From positions 41,290,303 to 41,354,302 of the forward strand of contig NC_090177.1 in NCBI RefSeq assembly GCF_024679245.1: a DNA stretch of 64,000 nucleotides, written 5' to 3'. Positions within the stretch are counted from its first letter, which is position 1, and the number at the start of each line of letters is the position of its first letter. The notes under the pieces were generated by a model, which ran no database searches, was not told where the DNA came from, and saw only the letters and a program-made list of their open reading frames with translations. Shown piece by piece: positions 40,777 to 52,239 of this stretch. Position numbers and translations under genes: made by a program. Source of the stretch: Pseudorasbora parva. Lineage: Eukaryota; Chordata; Actinopteri; Cypriniformes; Gobionidae.

Positions 40777-42298
40777 AATGAAAAAGACGCATTGGGATTG
40801 GCATTTAGAGACATTTTAAACTTTATTGGAGTTAGACAACATATATCGGGACCCACTCATCACTCTAATCATACTTTAGATCTAATATTGTCACATGGAA
40901 TAAATGTTGATACCGTTGAAATTCTGCAGCAGAGCGATGACATCTCAGATCATTACCTAATATCATGTATACTTAATTTAGCTAAGGCTGCAAAGCCATC
41001 CCCTCGCTTCAAATATGGCAGGATGATAACCGCTGCGACTAAAGATTGCTTTTTCCTTAATCTTCCTCATCAGTTCCATCTCCTCAGCATTACAGATAGC
41101 CAAGAGGAACTTGATGCTGCAACAGAAACTATTGACTCTCTCTTTACTAGCACTTTAGACATAGTTGCTCCCCGGCGCTTAAAGAAGATTAAAGCAAATA
41201 ATCCAACGCCGTGGTACAACGAGCACACTCGGGCCCTTAAAACAGCAGCCAGAAAAATGGAGCGCAGCTGGAAGAAAACAAAACTGGAGGTTTTTCGCAA
41301 TTTGTGGAAAGAGAGCATGATTGCATATAGAAAGGCCATAAAAACTGCGAGATCTACTTATTTCTCAACTCTTTTAGAAGAAAACAAACACAGATATTTA
41401 AGCAAACTCTAGGTATATTCGATACAGTGGCTAAATTAACCAAAAATAAAGCTTCAACTTCTGACATTTGTAAACAGCACAGAAGTAATGACTTTATGAA
41501 CTTCTTTACTATAGTAAGATTGATAATATTAGGTATAAAATTATAACCATGCAGCCGTCTACTACATTATCACTTCAGACAGAGCGCTGTAGTGTCACTG
41601 AGGAAAAATTACACTCATTCACTACTATAGGAGGAGAAGAATTGGCTAAACTTGTTAAATCATCAAAATCAACAACATGTATGCTTGACCCTATACCGAC
41701 TAGGCTATTAAAAGAGATACTACCAGAGGTCATAGATCCTCTGCTTATTATCATTAATTCATCCTTGACATTAGGATATGTACCGAAAACTTTTAAGTTG
41801 GCTATAATTAAACCACTTATTTAAAAAAACTCAACTTGATCCTAAAGAATTAGTCAATTACAGGCCAATCTCGAATCTACCGTTTCTATCAAAAATACTA
41901 GAAAAGGCTGTGTCTTCACAATTATGTTCCTTTTTAGAAAGAAATGGTATATGTGAGGATTTCCAGTCAGGATTTAGACCGTATCATAGCACTGAGACTG
42001 CTCTAGAGTTACAAATGATTTACTCTTATCATCTGATTGTGGTTGTATCTCTCTATTAGTGTTACTCGATCTTAGCGCTGCATTTGATACTATCGATCAC
42101 AATATTCTTCTGAATAGAATCGAAAATTATGTTGGCGTTAGTGGAACTGCTTTGGCATGGTTTAAATCGTACTTATCTGACCGTTATCAGTTTGTAGCAG
42201 TAAATGAAGAGATGTCACACCGATCACAAGTTCAGTATGGGGTACCGCAAGGCTCAGTGTTAGGACCGTTGCTCTTCACCCTGTATATGCTACCACTG
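40777..42298 (+). pseudogene. LINE (CR1/L2-like) endonuclease end and reverse transcriptase, 3' part of split copy
   Basis: This would copy its own RNA into DNA at a nicked target. It resumes with NEKDALGLAFRDILNFIGVR, a SGPTHHSNHTLDLILSHG block and SDHYLISCIL (endonuclease DLI...SDH motifs), giving about 210 open codons to 41412. Broken reverse transcriptase follows: NYRPISNLPFLSKILEK, LLDLSAAFDTIDHNILL and YGVPQGSVLGPLLF (fingers and palm blocks), in more than one frame. It stops at about 42298, before the YxDD box, so the copy lacks its 3' end. It is same-family as the LINE at 58220-59717: over about 110 overlapping bases I see three differences. Confidence 0.88.
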
Positions 42299-42840
42299 AG
42301 ATTCAATACCCCTTTCTTGAATCAATTATCTGTAATAATTGATCCTTATTGGTGGAAGTGAGAGACTGTAAGTCTCCTAAATGTGAATTGTTTAATTTTT
42401 TTTAGCACACTCCCTTACAGATAGGCTAATATATTCATATTAAAAGCCACAAAACTTCAGTTTTGATTTCATGGGGACTTTACATACAGTACGTTATTTC
42501 CATAATAAGTACTCTTTTTTAGAAGCATGCAAAAGTCTATGAGTAAAGGGTTATGTCTTGTTTTGGTTGCTTTTGCTTCTATTTGTTGTCTGTTCTGTCT
42601 GCAAGCAGTCATCTTTAATTTGTCGTATTAAAGAATAGTATGTGTAGTTAGTGAGCAGCAGGTATCGTGAGCAGGAGGTGTTGAAGGGGTTAAGCGTGTG
42701 TCTGTGCAGAAAGCGAGGGAGTCGACATCCTGGCAAGCGCCAGTTTACACAGATGGAGCCGCTCTCTGAATAAACCACAAAAAATTCCTTTCCCTGTCCA
42801 AGTTAGCACTTCTCCAAGAGAGGACATGATCCTCGTCTCC

Positions 42841-42844
<4 letters not shown>
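42299..42844. other. Non-coding stretch, no gene seen
   Basis: Sequence after the abrupt LINE break. No recognisable feature. Confidence 0.45.

Positions 42845-42914
<70 letters not shown>
42845..42914. repeat. (CT)n microsatellite
   Basis: Thirty-five CT dinucleotides. Confidence 0.97.
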
Positions 42915-42918
<4 letters not shown>

Positions 42919-43659
42919 TACACAAAACACGAGCGGCAGGCCAGGTCAGACGAGCCCTGGTGGTGCCCGTATATCATCATCCCCCTTCACATGCCCCATG
43001 AGCGCCTGGAAAAGAGCAAATAGACCAGAGACACAGAACAACATGAACAGCGCTGCCTCGCTTCAATTCTGGGCGTACAAAAAAAAGCAAAAGTGTGAAT
43101 GAGAGAGCTTTACTCTGTACTTGTGTTGTTGTGTGTACTTTCCATAGGTCATCCAGCGGTCTTGACAACAGACACACTCCAGACAGCGGACTTTGCCGCT
43201 TTGGCTCCTTCAGCAATCCATTGAAGGAGCGACGAAAAGTAGACGCTTAGCTTTGTTAGCTCTTCATTATAAGCGTATCTTACATTATTTAGTCTCTTCA
43301 CAATTGGGAAGGGTGTATCAGTCACACTGAGCTGTAAAGTCTCATGTCACGGCTTCAGCGTACCTTTCCACTCAGAGGTCGTATGCCACTTTGACCTCCA
43401 CACGAAGAGCAATGCGGATCGCGTCATGGAAGGGGCGATTTTACAAGATTGCTAGGTAACAAAAAAACGTGACGTGAAAGCAGTAAACAGTTAAAGTAGT
43501 GAATGCATCTGAAATCCTTCTCTGACTTTCATGCAGATATACGTCATGTGGGTTGGCCAGATGTCATTGACAGGGCTTCATAATTTCAAAGTCGAAATTG
43601 TTTGAAATCTGAGCATGAAAAGTATGACCGATATGCAATACTTCACCAGAGAACATTGT
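42915..43659. other. Non-coding stretch, no gene seen
   Basis: Mixed composition. A remnant near 43320-43560 resembles no element I can name. Confidence 0.4.
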
Positions 43660-43822
43660 TCATGTTAACTCCGGTCCACTTTAGACATTCTACTATATAA
43701 TATTAACTTTTCAACTATAGGTTAACTAACTCTAACTCTCATTAATTTTCCACTACATGTCAACTAATTCTTTGAGTTGGTAGAATAAGCTGGCATGTAG
43801 TTGCAAAGTTGCTTATAATCAT
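43660..43822. mobile_element. MITE half with CATGTAGTTGCAAAGTT, left piece
   Basis: GGCATGTAGTTGCAAAGTTG at 43782 recurs as GACATGTAGTTGCAAAGTTA at 44493. The two lie on either side of two intervening MITEs, which suggests one older element split by later insertions, or two copies of one family. Confidence 0.45.
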
Positions 43823-44205
43823 TACTGTAAAAAAATGTGTTGGTTTAACTTAAACAAGTAAGTAACCTGGTTGCCTTAAATTTTTGAGTTTATTGAAATT
43901 AAAAATGTGAGTTGATAAAATAAAGGAAATTGGTTTAATAAATAGAAACTCAAAATATTATTGTATCTGAACCACATGAAAAATGCGATAAATCATGAAA
44001 ACAGCACAATTTGGCATGTTTCACTGCGTCATCACAAATAAAACACACAATTACCCAATATGCTTACAAAATCATTTAATACTATTTGAATAAAGGTTGG
44101 CGATTCTCTAAAATATTCATTGTATTAATCCAAATTTCAATGAACTCAACATTTTAAGTGACCAGGTAACTTATTTATTTCTTTATTTTTTAATTTGTTA
44201 CAGTG
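43823..44205. mobile_element. hAT-like MITE with TGTAAAAA/TTACAGTG ends
   Basis: The left end TACTGTAAAAAAATGTGTTG faces the right end TTAATTTGTTACAGTG. Near the ends AGTAAGTAACCTGGTTGCC is mirrored by GACCAGGTAACTTATTTA. Non-coding interior. Confidence 0.65.
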
Positions 44206-44208
44206 CAT

Positions 44209-44433
44209 GGTCACACTTTAGTTTAGGGTCCAATTCTCACTATTAACTATGGCTTTTGCAACTCCTAAGTTACTGCTTATTAACAGTTAGTAAGGTTATT
44301 AGGTATTGTGGATTGAGGGATGTAGAATAAGGTCATGCAGAATAAGGCATTCATATGTATTTTATAAGAACTAATAAACAGCCAATATCCTGGTAATAGC
44401 AACTGAGAATTGAACCCTAAACTAAAGTGTTAC
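44209..44433. mobile_element. MITE with ACACTTTAGTTTAGGGT ends
   Basis: The left end GTCACACTTTAGTTTAGGGT and the right end ACCCTAAACTAAAGTGTTAC are inverted repeats of about 34 bp with few mismatches. A 225-bp, non-coding element next to the previous MITE. Confidence 0.8.
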
Positions 44434-44530
44434 GAATATCTCTTGGGGAGCATTAAAATAAAGAGTCTATTAATACTCTAATGGCGGCTAGTTGACATGT
44501 AGTTGCAAAGTTACAATACATGTACCGGAT
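44434..44530. mobile_element. MITE half with CATGTAGTTGCAAAGTT, right piece
   Basis: Counterpart of 43660-43822: AGAGTCTATTAATACTCTAA, then GACATGTAGTTGCAAAGTTA. Confidence 0.4.
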
Positions 44531-44844
44531 TTTTACATTTTCTGCATTTACTGGCAACATGTATGACTTTGCATTTCCACTGTCATGCACTAAAACAAAC
44601 TCAATGGCATGAGTTTGTCTGCGTTTGTGTATATATGCAGTTTGCAGTTGGTTCTCTTTGGAAAATGGTTGTTGTTCTTCTGGTTGTCCCACTTACTGGC
44701 CTTGAAAGAGACAGGGTTTGTGTTCACCCTGTATATTGAATCCAGATTTTTGAGTTCTGATCTGAGCTGTGTTAGACTACTGTGTGCTGTTGTAAAATAA
44801 AGAGGTGCCACAGGCCTGTAAAAACAGCAGGAAAAAAGGGGAGG

Positions 44845-45358
<514 letters not shown>

Positions 45359-45819
45359 TTAAAGGTGTCATGAACTGGCTTTTAAAAAAATTGTATACTG
45401 TTGTCTGAGGTCAACTAATGACGTTCGTGTGGTTTTTATATTCAAAAACATCATAACTAATAAGTAATAGGCTATTTTCTAAACTGGTTTTGATGCTCTC
45501 TCCTGAACGCTGGGTTCTGATGGGCGTGTCAGTGGAGACTTGGAAGTAAACGCCCACAGCTAGGATTGGAGAAGATTTGCATATTTAATGAGCTTCAGCT
45601 CCGCTGTCAGTTCATGAAGGAGAGGAGAGAGTGAGGGAGAAGCGGCGACCAGAATGATTATCTCAATCACAGGGCTCGTAAACGTCTTTATCAAAAAAAC
45701 AAAACAAAAATTTTTTTATCGACCCGCGACTGATTGGACTATTATTGTTTTTATATTACACATAGCCCGCAAGATCGGACGAAATAACACATACACGTGC
45801 GCGCCACACTTCAGATGTC

Positions 45820-45822
<3 letters not shown>

Positions 45823-45888
<66 letters not shown>

Positions 45889-45910
45889 AAGAGAGAAAGA
45901 AAGAGAGAAA
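45823..45910. repeat. (GA)n microsatellite with GAAA variants
   Basis: GA run that degenerates to GAAAGA at its right. It lies within the THAP element. Confidence 0.97.
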
Positions 45911-46056
45911 ATGAGATTGATCGTCCTGCTGGGCTTTGCCAGCTCTGGCCCATACGTGTCTGAGTCCAGCGTGCTAAAGGTATGCTCTGTTGGACAAATA
46001 CACATAAGCAAAACGATCTATAACAATGCAGTACTATCACATATAAAAACACGTTT

Positions 46057-46296
46057 TACTCACATCGGTGTGTTGCACCATTCCTGTCGGATCCAAATCC
46101 AGTAGCGACCGGAGATTTGTTCACAAACGATCCCGCAGTGAACTGAAGTGAACATGTCTTCCCCACGTGAGCTGAAACTTCATTAAAAATAAAGTTCAAC
46201 CACTCATTCCTAATAGTAGGATCAGAAGGAAGCTTATGCAGCGGCTGTGTTCTTCCACAATCAGGAATAGCGCAATATCTTAATCTTTCTCGGCAT
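46057..46296 (-). pseudogene. THAP zinc-finger fragment, frameshifted
   Basis: A THAP domain is a C2CH zinc finger that binds transposon ends. The ATG at 46296 is followed after a 2-nt deletion by RYCAIPDCGRTQPLHKLPSD and IRNEWLNFIFNEV, with a later TCSLQF. The two cysteines (C-x4-C), the invariant proline and tryptophan, and the third cysteine are present; the final histidine ligand is Q here (CSLQF instead of CSLHF). No downstream transposase remains. TTAA ends plus THAP point to Kolobok, by family knowledge. Confidence 0.6.
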
Positions 46297-46331
46297 GAAA
46301 TTGTTGTTGACCCGCTAGCACGAGACCTCCA

Positions 46332-46571
46332 TGAGTCGGTGGGCGGGGCTACTGGATTAGATGAGTCAGTGGGAGGGGCTACTGGATTAGATGAGTCAGT
46401 GGGAGGGGCTACTGGATTAAATCAGTCAGTGGATGGGGCTACTGGATTAAATCAGTCAGTGGGAGGGGCTACTGGATTAAATCAGTCAGTGGGTGGGGCT
46501 ACTAGATTAGATGAGTCGGTGGGCGGGGCTACTGGATTAGATGAATTGGTGGGCGGGGCTACTGGAATAGA
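46332..46571. repeat. 30-bp minisatellite, 8 units
   Basis: Units contain GGGGCTACTGGATTA and GTCAGTGGG with few substitutions. The related element at 51672 has a single GCGCCTCTAATCCAGTGGCC at the equivalent place, so the array arose inside this copy. The period is a multiple of three, which gives an artefactual GGATGLDESV-type open frame. Confidence 0.93.
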
Positions 46572-46659
46572 CGTGCTGTAGAGGCGGTGTTTCGTCGTGC
46601 ACTGAAGTCAGTATGAAGCACAGGACCGTTTGCTGAGCCTGTTGTCTATAAAAGTTTTT

Positions 46660-47497
46660 AAGTTCATTTTTTTCTCATTAATGTACACACAGCACCCCAT
46701 ATTAACAGAAAAACACAGAATTGTTGACATTTTTGCAGATTTATTAAAAAAGAAAAACTGAAATATCACATGGTCCTAAGTATTCAGACCCTTTGTTCAG
46801 TATTTAGTAGAAGCACCCTTTAATCTAATACAGCCAGTGAAGTTTTTCACACCTGGATTTGGGGATCCTCTGCCATTCCTCCTTGGATCCTCTCCAGTTT
46901 TGTCAGGTTGGATGGTAAACATCGGTGGACGGCCATTTTCAGGTCCCCCCAGAGATGCTCAACTGGGTTTAAGTCAGGACTCTGGCTGGGCCATTCAAGA
47001 ACAGTCACGGAGTTGATGTGAAGCCACTCCTTCGTTATTTTAGCTGTGCTTAAGGTCACTGTCTTGTTGAAAGGTGAACCTTTCTTGCCCAGAATGAAGT
47101 CTTGAGCTCTCTGGAGAAGGTTTTAATCCAGGATATCCCTGTACTTGGCCACATTCATCTTTCCCTCGATTGCAACCAGCCGTCCTGTTCCTGCAGCTGA
47201 AAAACACCCCACAGCATGATGCTGCCACCACCATGCTTCACTGTAGGGACTGTATTGGACAGGTGATATTTTTCTCCACACATAGCACTTACAATTAAGG
47301 CCAAAAAGGTCTAAACTTGGTCTCATCAGACCAGAGGATCTTATTTCTCACCATCTTGGAGTCCTTCAGGTGTTTTTTTTAGCAAACTCCATGTGGGCTT
47401 TCATGTGTCTTGCACTGAGGAGAGGCTTCCGTCGGGCCACTCTGCCATAAAGCCCCGACTGGTGGAGGGCTGCAGTGATGGTTGACTTTCTACAACT
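46660..47497 (-). pseudogene. Tc1-type transposase remnant, several frames
   Basis: Minus-strand blocks in order: SGLYGRVARRKPLLSARHMK and HMEFAKKNT (DNA-binding to catalytic linker), an LWSDETKF block (first catalytic D), then [30 protein letters not shown] (second D) and WPSQSPDLNPVEHLW (E). At least two frameshifts and internal stops separate them. The N-terminal helix-turn-helix is gone because a foldback arm inserted or joined at about 47498. The flank at 46660-46850 resembles the untranslated end of salmonid/cyprinid Tc1 copies (AAGTATTCAGACCC). Confidence 0.85.
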
Positions 47498-47757
47498 GAT
47501 GGTTTGTCTAGATAAGACACTATTCCTTGTGTGGGATCTTATAGAGCCTCTGAAGCCCTTCCTTTGAAACTGCACTGATTTGGACCTTCAAACTGTTGTT
47601 TGCCATTGAAGTCCACTATATGGAGAAAAATCTTTTTTGTTTTCCTAAAAAAAAAACTTAATTTCTTTGCAAGTGAAGAAAGAAAGACATGAACATCTTG
47701 GATGAGATGGTTAATGAGTAAAATATCAGGAAATTTTCATTTTGAAGTGAACTAATA
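47498..47757. mobile_element. Single arm of the 57994-type foldback element
   Basis: CTAGATAAGAC, then GGGATCTTATAGAGCC, ACTATATGGAGAAAAATC, GAAAGAAAGACATGAACATC and GAAGTGAACTAAT follow the right arm at 60093-60322 in order. The mirror arm is absent. Confidence 0.7.
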
Positions 47758-47764
47758 CTTTGAG

Positions 47765-48165
47765 AGTCAATGACTGGATCATTATTGCAGTGCTTATTAC
47801 CCAAAAAATATGCACCATTTGATGAAAATAACATCACAACATTTATTTAAATCAAGATGTGCATCAGTTTCTGGTCAGTCCAGCACTCTGTCAAGTCTCC
47901 TCCAGCACATCTGGACTCAGAGGTGCCAATTCATGTGTGAAAATGATTTTCATGCTCCCTCCCAACCATCATTTCACAGTTTGAACCTTTGAGAATAAAT
48001 CTTGAGATTGTCATTCTAAAATATGTCCATGATATGTCTTCCTACATGGTTGTTTAAGAAATGAAAAGCTACACTCTCCATCAGTTAGGTTTAGAAGAAC
48101 TGTTGCCAAACATATAATATGCTAGAAACATAATAATCACTGCAATAATGATCCAATCATTGACT
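47765..48165. mobile_element. 401-bp element with 28-bp inverted ends, family unknown
   Basis: The left end AGTCAATGACTGGATCATTA and the mirrored right end AGTCAATGATTGGATCATTA continue through TTGCAGTG, so 27 of 28 positions match. The interior is non-coding. No convincing target duplication. Confidence 0.75.
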
Positions 48166-48179
48166 ATTAAGCATTTGCT

Positions 48180-48261
<82 letters not shown>
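48180..48261. repeat. (AT)n(GT)n microsatellite
   Basis: Short AT run followed by about 32 GT dinucleotides. Confidence 0.95.
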
Positions 48262-48265
<4 letters not shown>

Positions 48266-48470
48266 TATTTAAATATTATTAATTTGGTTTTCAAGAAATC
48301 TTTCTCATTATCATTGTTGAAAACCAGTTTTTTCTTAATATTAATTAGTGCTAATTAATTATGAATTATATTTTAAATAAATGATGTTCTTTTTGAACAT
48401 TCTATTTATCAAAGAATCTTGCAAACAAAATTACAAAATATTAAGCAGAACCATTATTAATACTTGAGCA
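48262..48470 (-). repeat. Dispersed fish repeat, copy 2 of 3
   Basis: TCATTATCATTGTTGAAAAC, TTTGAACATTCTATTTATCA and AAGAATCTTGCAAAC are motifs shared with the copies at 7650 and 50100. Its GT microsatellite neighbour may have been carried along. Confidence 0.5.
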
Positions 48471-48514
48471 ATATTAGTCCCCTATACCCTCCCTATTTAT
48501 GAACTGTGTCTGTG

Positions 48515-49102
48515 TCAATACCCAAACTGTTCCCATAAAGTTGGAAGCATAGCATTGAACAAATGTCTTGGTATGATTAAGATAAGTAAGGAGCCTAGCC
48601 CTACCCCCGAAAAGCCCCACACCATAATCCCCCCTCCACCAAACTTGCAGTTGGCACAGTCAGTCATGCAGTCAGACAGGAAATGTTCTCCTGGCATCCG
48701 CCAAACCCAGACTTGCCCCTCAGACTGCCAAACAGATAAGCAAGACTCGCCACTCCACAGAGCACGTCTCCACTTCTCCAGAGTCCAGTGGCGGTGTGCT
48801 TTACACCACTGCATCTGATGCTTGACTGCACTTGGTGATGTAAGGTTTCAATAATACCCTTAGGAATATCTGTGAGGGATGAAATTGTACAATTTAACAA
48901 ACGGACGTGCAATGGTGATATCCCATCACTGTACCACTCTTGAGTTCACTAAACTCTTCAGAACTTAGCGTTTTTTCTCCCCACAAATGTTTTTATATCC
49001 AGACTCCATGGTGCTTGACCTTATACACCTGCGACAATTTATCTGATTAGAGCACTGAATTCAATAATTAAGAGTTGTGTCCCAATACTTTTGTCCATAT
49101 GG
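48515..49102 (-). pseudogene. Third Tc1-type copy, N-terminal half, catalytic D lost
   Basis: The right end carries CCCAATACTTTTGTCCATAT, a typical Tc1 terminal motif. Minus-strand reading gives MHVRLLNCTISSLTDIPKGI, then in another frame HWTLEKWRRALWSGESCLSV, GGGGIMVWGF and MLPTLWEQFG. In the WSDES block the aspartate is glycine (GAC to GGC on the coding strand), which removes the first catalytic residue. The copy stops at WEQFG, so the QQD and PIE blocks are missing. At least one frameshift. Confidence 0.82.
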
Positions 49103-49199
49103 AGGCTAAGTCTAAACAGAAAAATTAAAGAGTACATGAGCCAGATGCCAGTGGTGATGCGCTGAGTGAGCATTGAGTCCCACACATACAGTATATGAA

Positions 49200-49228
49200 A
49201 CACACACACTCACGCACACGCACGCACG

Positions 49229-49264
<36 letters not shown>
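49200..49264. repeat. (CA)n/(CGCA)n microsatellite
   Basis: CACGCACG-type repeats pass into pure CA. Confidence 0.93.
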
Positions 49265-49267
<3 letters not shown>

Positions 49268-50099
49268 GCTTTATCTTTCTCTCTCTCTTACAAACCCCTG
49301 AAGCACAGGAGAAGACTTTCACCATGCACAGCTCTTCCATTTCCCCTTCACAACAATGATATGAAGATCTGAAGAGGCATGTTATGACTACTGTTTCATG
49401 CTCTGCACACCTACTGGTATTTCCTGTGAATGCTCGAAAACCAGACTTTCTACAGCTATTAGCCACATTTAGGGCAAAAAATCCCAGCATTGTTGAATAA
49501 TCCTTTATATTCTGCACTGTTCTCCTTAACATGATGTCTACATATGATGGGAACCATGTGCTCTGTCAGAAGTGTAGCGATGACCACATAGATGGATACA
49601 TTAAATAATTTAGATCAGCATAAGCTAATATACTGTATCAGTCAACACTTTTTTTAATGGTCGATTTGAATGAAAGTCCTTAAATGATCAATCTCAACAC
49701 TAAGTAAAAAAACAAAAACATAATTACAAACTGGAATGACATGGTGGTGAGAAAATGTGATTGTCTTTGAACTTATCCTTCTGCCCTTTAAATCAAGCAG
49801 TGACAGGCATCTGATCCTGATCACATACAAATTAACCAATTCCCCTTTTGACCCTCTCAAGGGCTCTCATGGGATCCCATTGCACTCGGCGTGACACGTT
49901 ACACACTCTCTGCCACTCCAGAAAGGCCCTCTGTGCAAACAGATGTTTTTAGGATAGTGAGTGTGCTTAAAAGGAAAGCAGTAAGTTTATACCCTTCTGA
50001 CAGTACTGTGCGGAGTGTGTTACACATTACTGCAGGCCAGTGCAGAGATTGGTGCTACGCGTGTAGCTGTTGTTCCCAACCAATCTGTAAGTACACTAG
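49265..50099. other. Non-coding stretch, no gene seen
   Basis: Short overlapping open frames only. No supported feature. Confidence 0.45.
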
Positions 50100-50400
50100 T
50101 TTGGGATCAGTCATACTTTTTTTTCTGAAAGAAAATTAATCATTTTATTCAACAAGGATGCATTCAATTGATGAAAAGTGACAGTTAAGGATTTACTTTG
50201 TTAAAAAACTATTTATATTTCAAATAAATTGTTATTTTATTCATCAAAGAATCTTCAGTTTCAAAAAAATATGAAGCAGCTGCTTTCAACGGATTCACAA
50301 TGAAGACCAGAGTAATGATGCTAAAAATGTAGCTTTGATTACGGGAATAAATTACACTTTGACATTACAATAGAAAACAAGATATTTTGTAATAATATTT
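50100..50400 (+). repeat. Dispersed fish repeat, copy 3 of 3
   Basis: GGGATCAGTCATACTTTTTT, CAACAAGGATGCATTCAATT, AAAAGTGACAGTTAAGGA, GAAGACCAGAGTAATGATGC and GGGAATAAATTACACTTTGA occur in the order of an abundant interspersed fish repeat. No coding capacity. Confidence 0.6.
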
Positions 50401-50595
50401 CACAATATTACTGTTTTTACTGTATTTTTTCATTAAAAATACTTTGGTAAGCATAAGATACTTCTTTTGGAATCCACCTCACAAAAAAATAAGTTTATTC
50501 AAGTGTGCTATTAGTAGACTTCTTTTAACTAAAATAAGAGAGTATGTTCTGTCTATTTTTTATGTACAATACTTCTCAGAAGTATACGTCAAATT

Positions 50596-51173
50596 TTACT
50601 TACATCCACGTGATTCATCAGGCCTCCTCCTGGTCCTGGTCCAGATCTGATGCTCACGTGCCACTGTTGGTGCTTTTGGTGGGGTCAGGGGTCAGCATGG
50701 GCACCCTGACTAGTCTGTCTATGCCGCCCCATACACAACAAACTGAGATGCTCTGTGTATTCTGACAGCTTTCTATCAGAACCAGCATTAACTTCTGGAG
50801 CAGTTTGAGCTCCAGTAGCTCGTCTGTTTGATCGGCCCACACGGGCCAGCCTTCGCTCCTCACGTGCATCAATGAGCCTTGGCCGCCCATGACCCTGTGG
50901 CCGGTTCTCCACTGTTCCTCTTGGAGCACTTTTGATAGAGACTGACCACTGCAGACCGGGACTATATAGCCATCACAATTTGGCCCTTGTCAAACTCGCT
51001 CAAATCCTTGCGCTTGCCCATTTTACCTGCTTCTAACACATCAACTGTCAGGACAAAATGTTCACTTGCTGCCTAATATATCCCACCCACTAACAGGTGC
51101 CGTGATGAAGAGATCATCAGTGTAAATCACTTCACTCACCACTGTGGTCATAATGTTATGCTTGATTGGTGTA
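50596..51173 (-). pseudogene. Fourth Tc1-type copy, N-terminal half with terminus
   Basis: The right end, mirrored, begins TACACCAATCAAGCATAACA, followed by TTATGACCAC, a Tc1 terminus. Minus-strand reading shows a start near 51022 ([17 protein letters not shown]), a gap, then VENRPQGHGRPRLIDAREER and RLARVGRSNRRATGAQTAPE (GRPR-type AT hook and second helix-turn-helix), RVPMLTPDPTKSTNSG and DESR. The catalytic domain after the first D is missing. Deletions and frameshifts throughout. Confidence 0.8.
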
Positions 51174-51671
51174 TAGTATAATAATTATTTTATACTTGGC
51201 TTGTAGTTAGGTTTACTCTTTTGATTGAGTTGCCTATTAATATAACTACTAACTAACAAGACAATCTTATTAATAAATTAGTTAGTAATAGTGCTTAGAC
51301 TAATGTGGTAGTTGCCAATCTTTAATAAATAAAGAAACCTCTCAGGAGATCACAGGGGGAATCAAACACAACCACTTCCAACACAAACGATAACATATGG
51401 AAAAAAACAGGGCTGAAATACAATTAGCATGAAACAGAACAGGTCTGACAGAACTAGTTAGCCAAGGACACTAACTAGGGAACTAAGAGTGAAAACAAAA
51501 CTGAAACATTACATATACATTACATGTACTCAAAGTTTACTTCTGTGAAACTTAAAATTATACTTTTATACACTTAAAAAGTGGCCAATTTAGTTCAAAA
51601 TCCTATTGAAAAGTATACTACAAGTGCAATGATATTATTATATTTAATACATAAAGTACACTTAAATGTAC
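51174..51671. other. AT-rich non-coding stretch
   Basis: No gene seen. It ends in the TTAA (51672-51675) of the next element. Confidence 0.45.
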
Positions 51672-52239
51672 TTAAAGGGGTGATGAATTGAGGAATCAAC
51701 TTTCCCTTGAGCTTTTGATATATAAAAGGTCATGGTAATATAAGAATATTCTGTAAGTTTCAGAGCTGAAAACTTCCTAGTTAGTCAAAGAAAATCTTTT
51801 AAAGACACCAGGCTCAGCAAACGGTCCTGTGCTTCATACTGACGTCAGTGCGCAACGAAACACCTCCTCTACTCTGCCCCTACAGCGCCTCTAATCCAGT
51901 GGCCTCTCCCACCGACTCATGGAGGTGATCGGCTCGTGCTAGTCAACAGCAATAAACATGCCAAAGAAGACAGCAAGATATTTCGCTATTCGTGGTTGTG
52001 GAAGAACACAGTCGCTGCATAAGCTTCCTTTACATCCTAACATTAGGAATGTGTGATACTTAATTTATTTTCCATTGAGTTCCAGCTCACGTGGGGAAGA
52101 CATGTACGTGTATTCGCTTCATTTCTCTGCGGAATTGTTTGCAAACAAGTCTCAGGTCGATGCTGGATTTGCAGACATATTGAGATTAAAACACAATGCT
52201 GTGCCTTCTATATTGATCCGACAGGAATGGTGCAACACA
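51672..52239 (+). mobile_element. Kolobok-like THAP element, 5' part
   Basis: TTAA then AGGGGTGATGAATTGAGG begins the element. CAGGCTCAGCAAACGGTCCT, the THAP-like frame and GGAATGGTGCAACACAC follow. It is broken at about 52239 by a Tc1 copy: at the same point the 46-kb copy continues CGATGTGAG, while here TTACACACACCTAAAGG begins. Confidence 0.65.

Larger units (their letters stand above)
45363..46655 (-). mobile_element. Kolobok-like THAP element, truncated at its 5' end
   Basis: TTAA at 45359-45362 is followed by AGGTGTCATGAACTGGC, comparable with TTAA then AGGGGTGATGAATTG at 51672. In minus orientation its content parallels 51672-52239: GTCAGTATGAAGCACAGGAC, the THAP-like segment, then GGAATGGTGCAACACAC. 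It includes a GA microsatellite (45823-45910) and a 30-bp minisatellite (46332-46571). The end nearest 46655 lacks the terminal inverted repeat and is cut by the Tc1 copy that follows. Confidence 0.6.

Noticed and set aside
46339..46581. 80-residue open frame GGATGLDESV
   Set aside because: Artefact of the 30-bp minisatellite.
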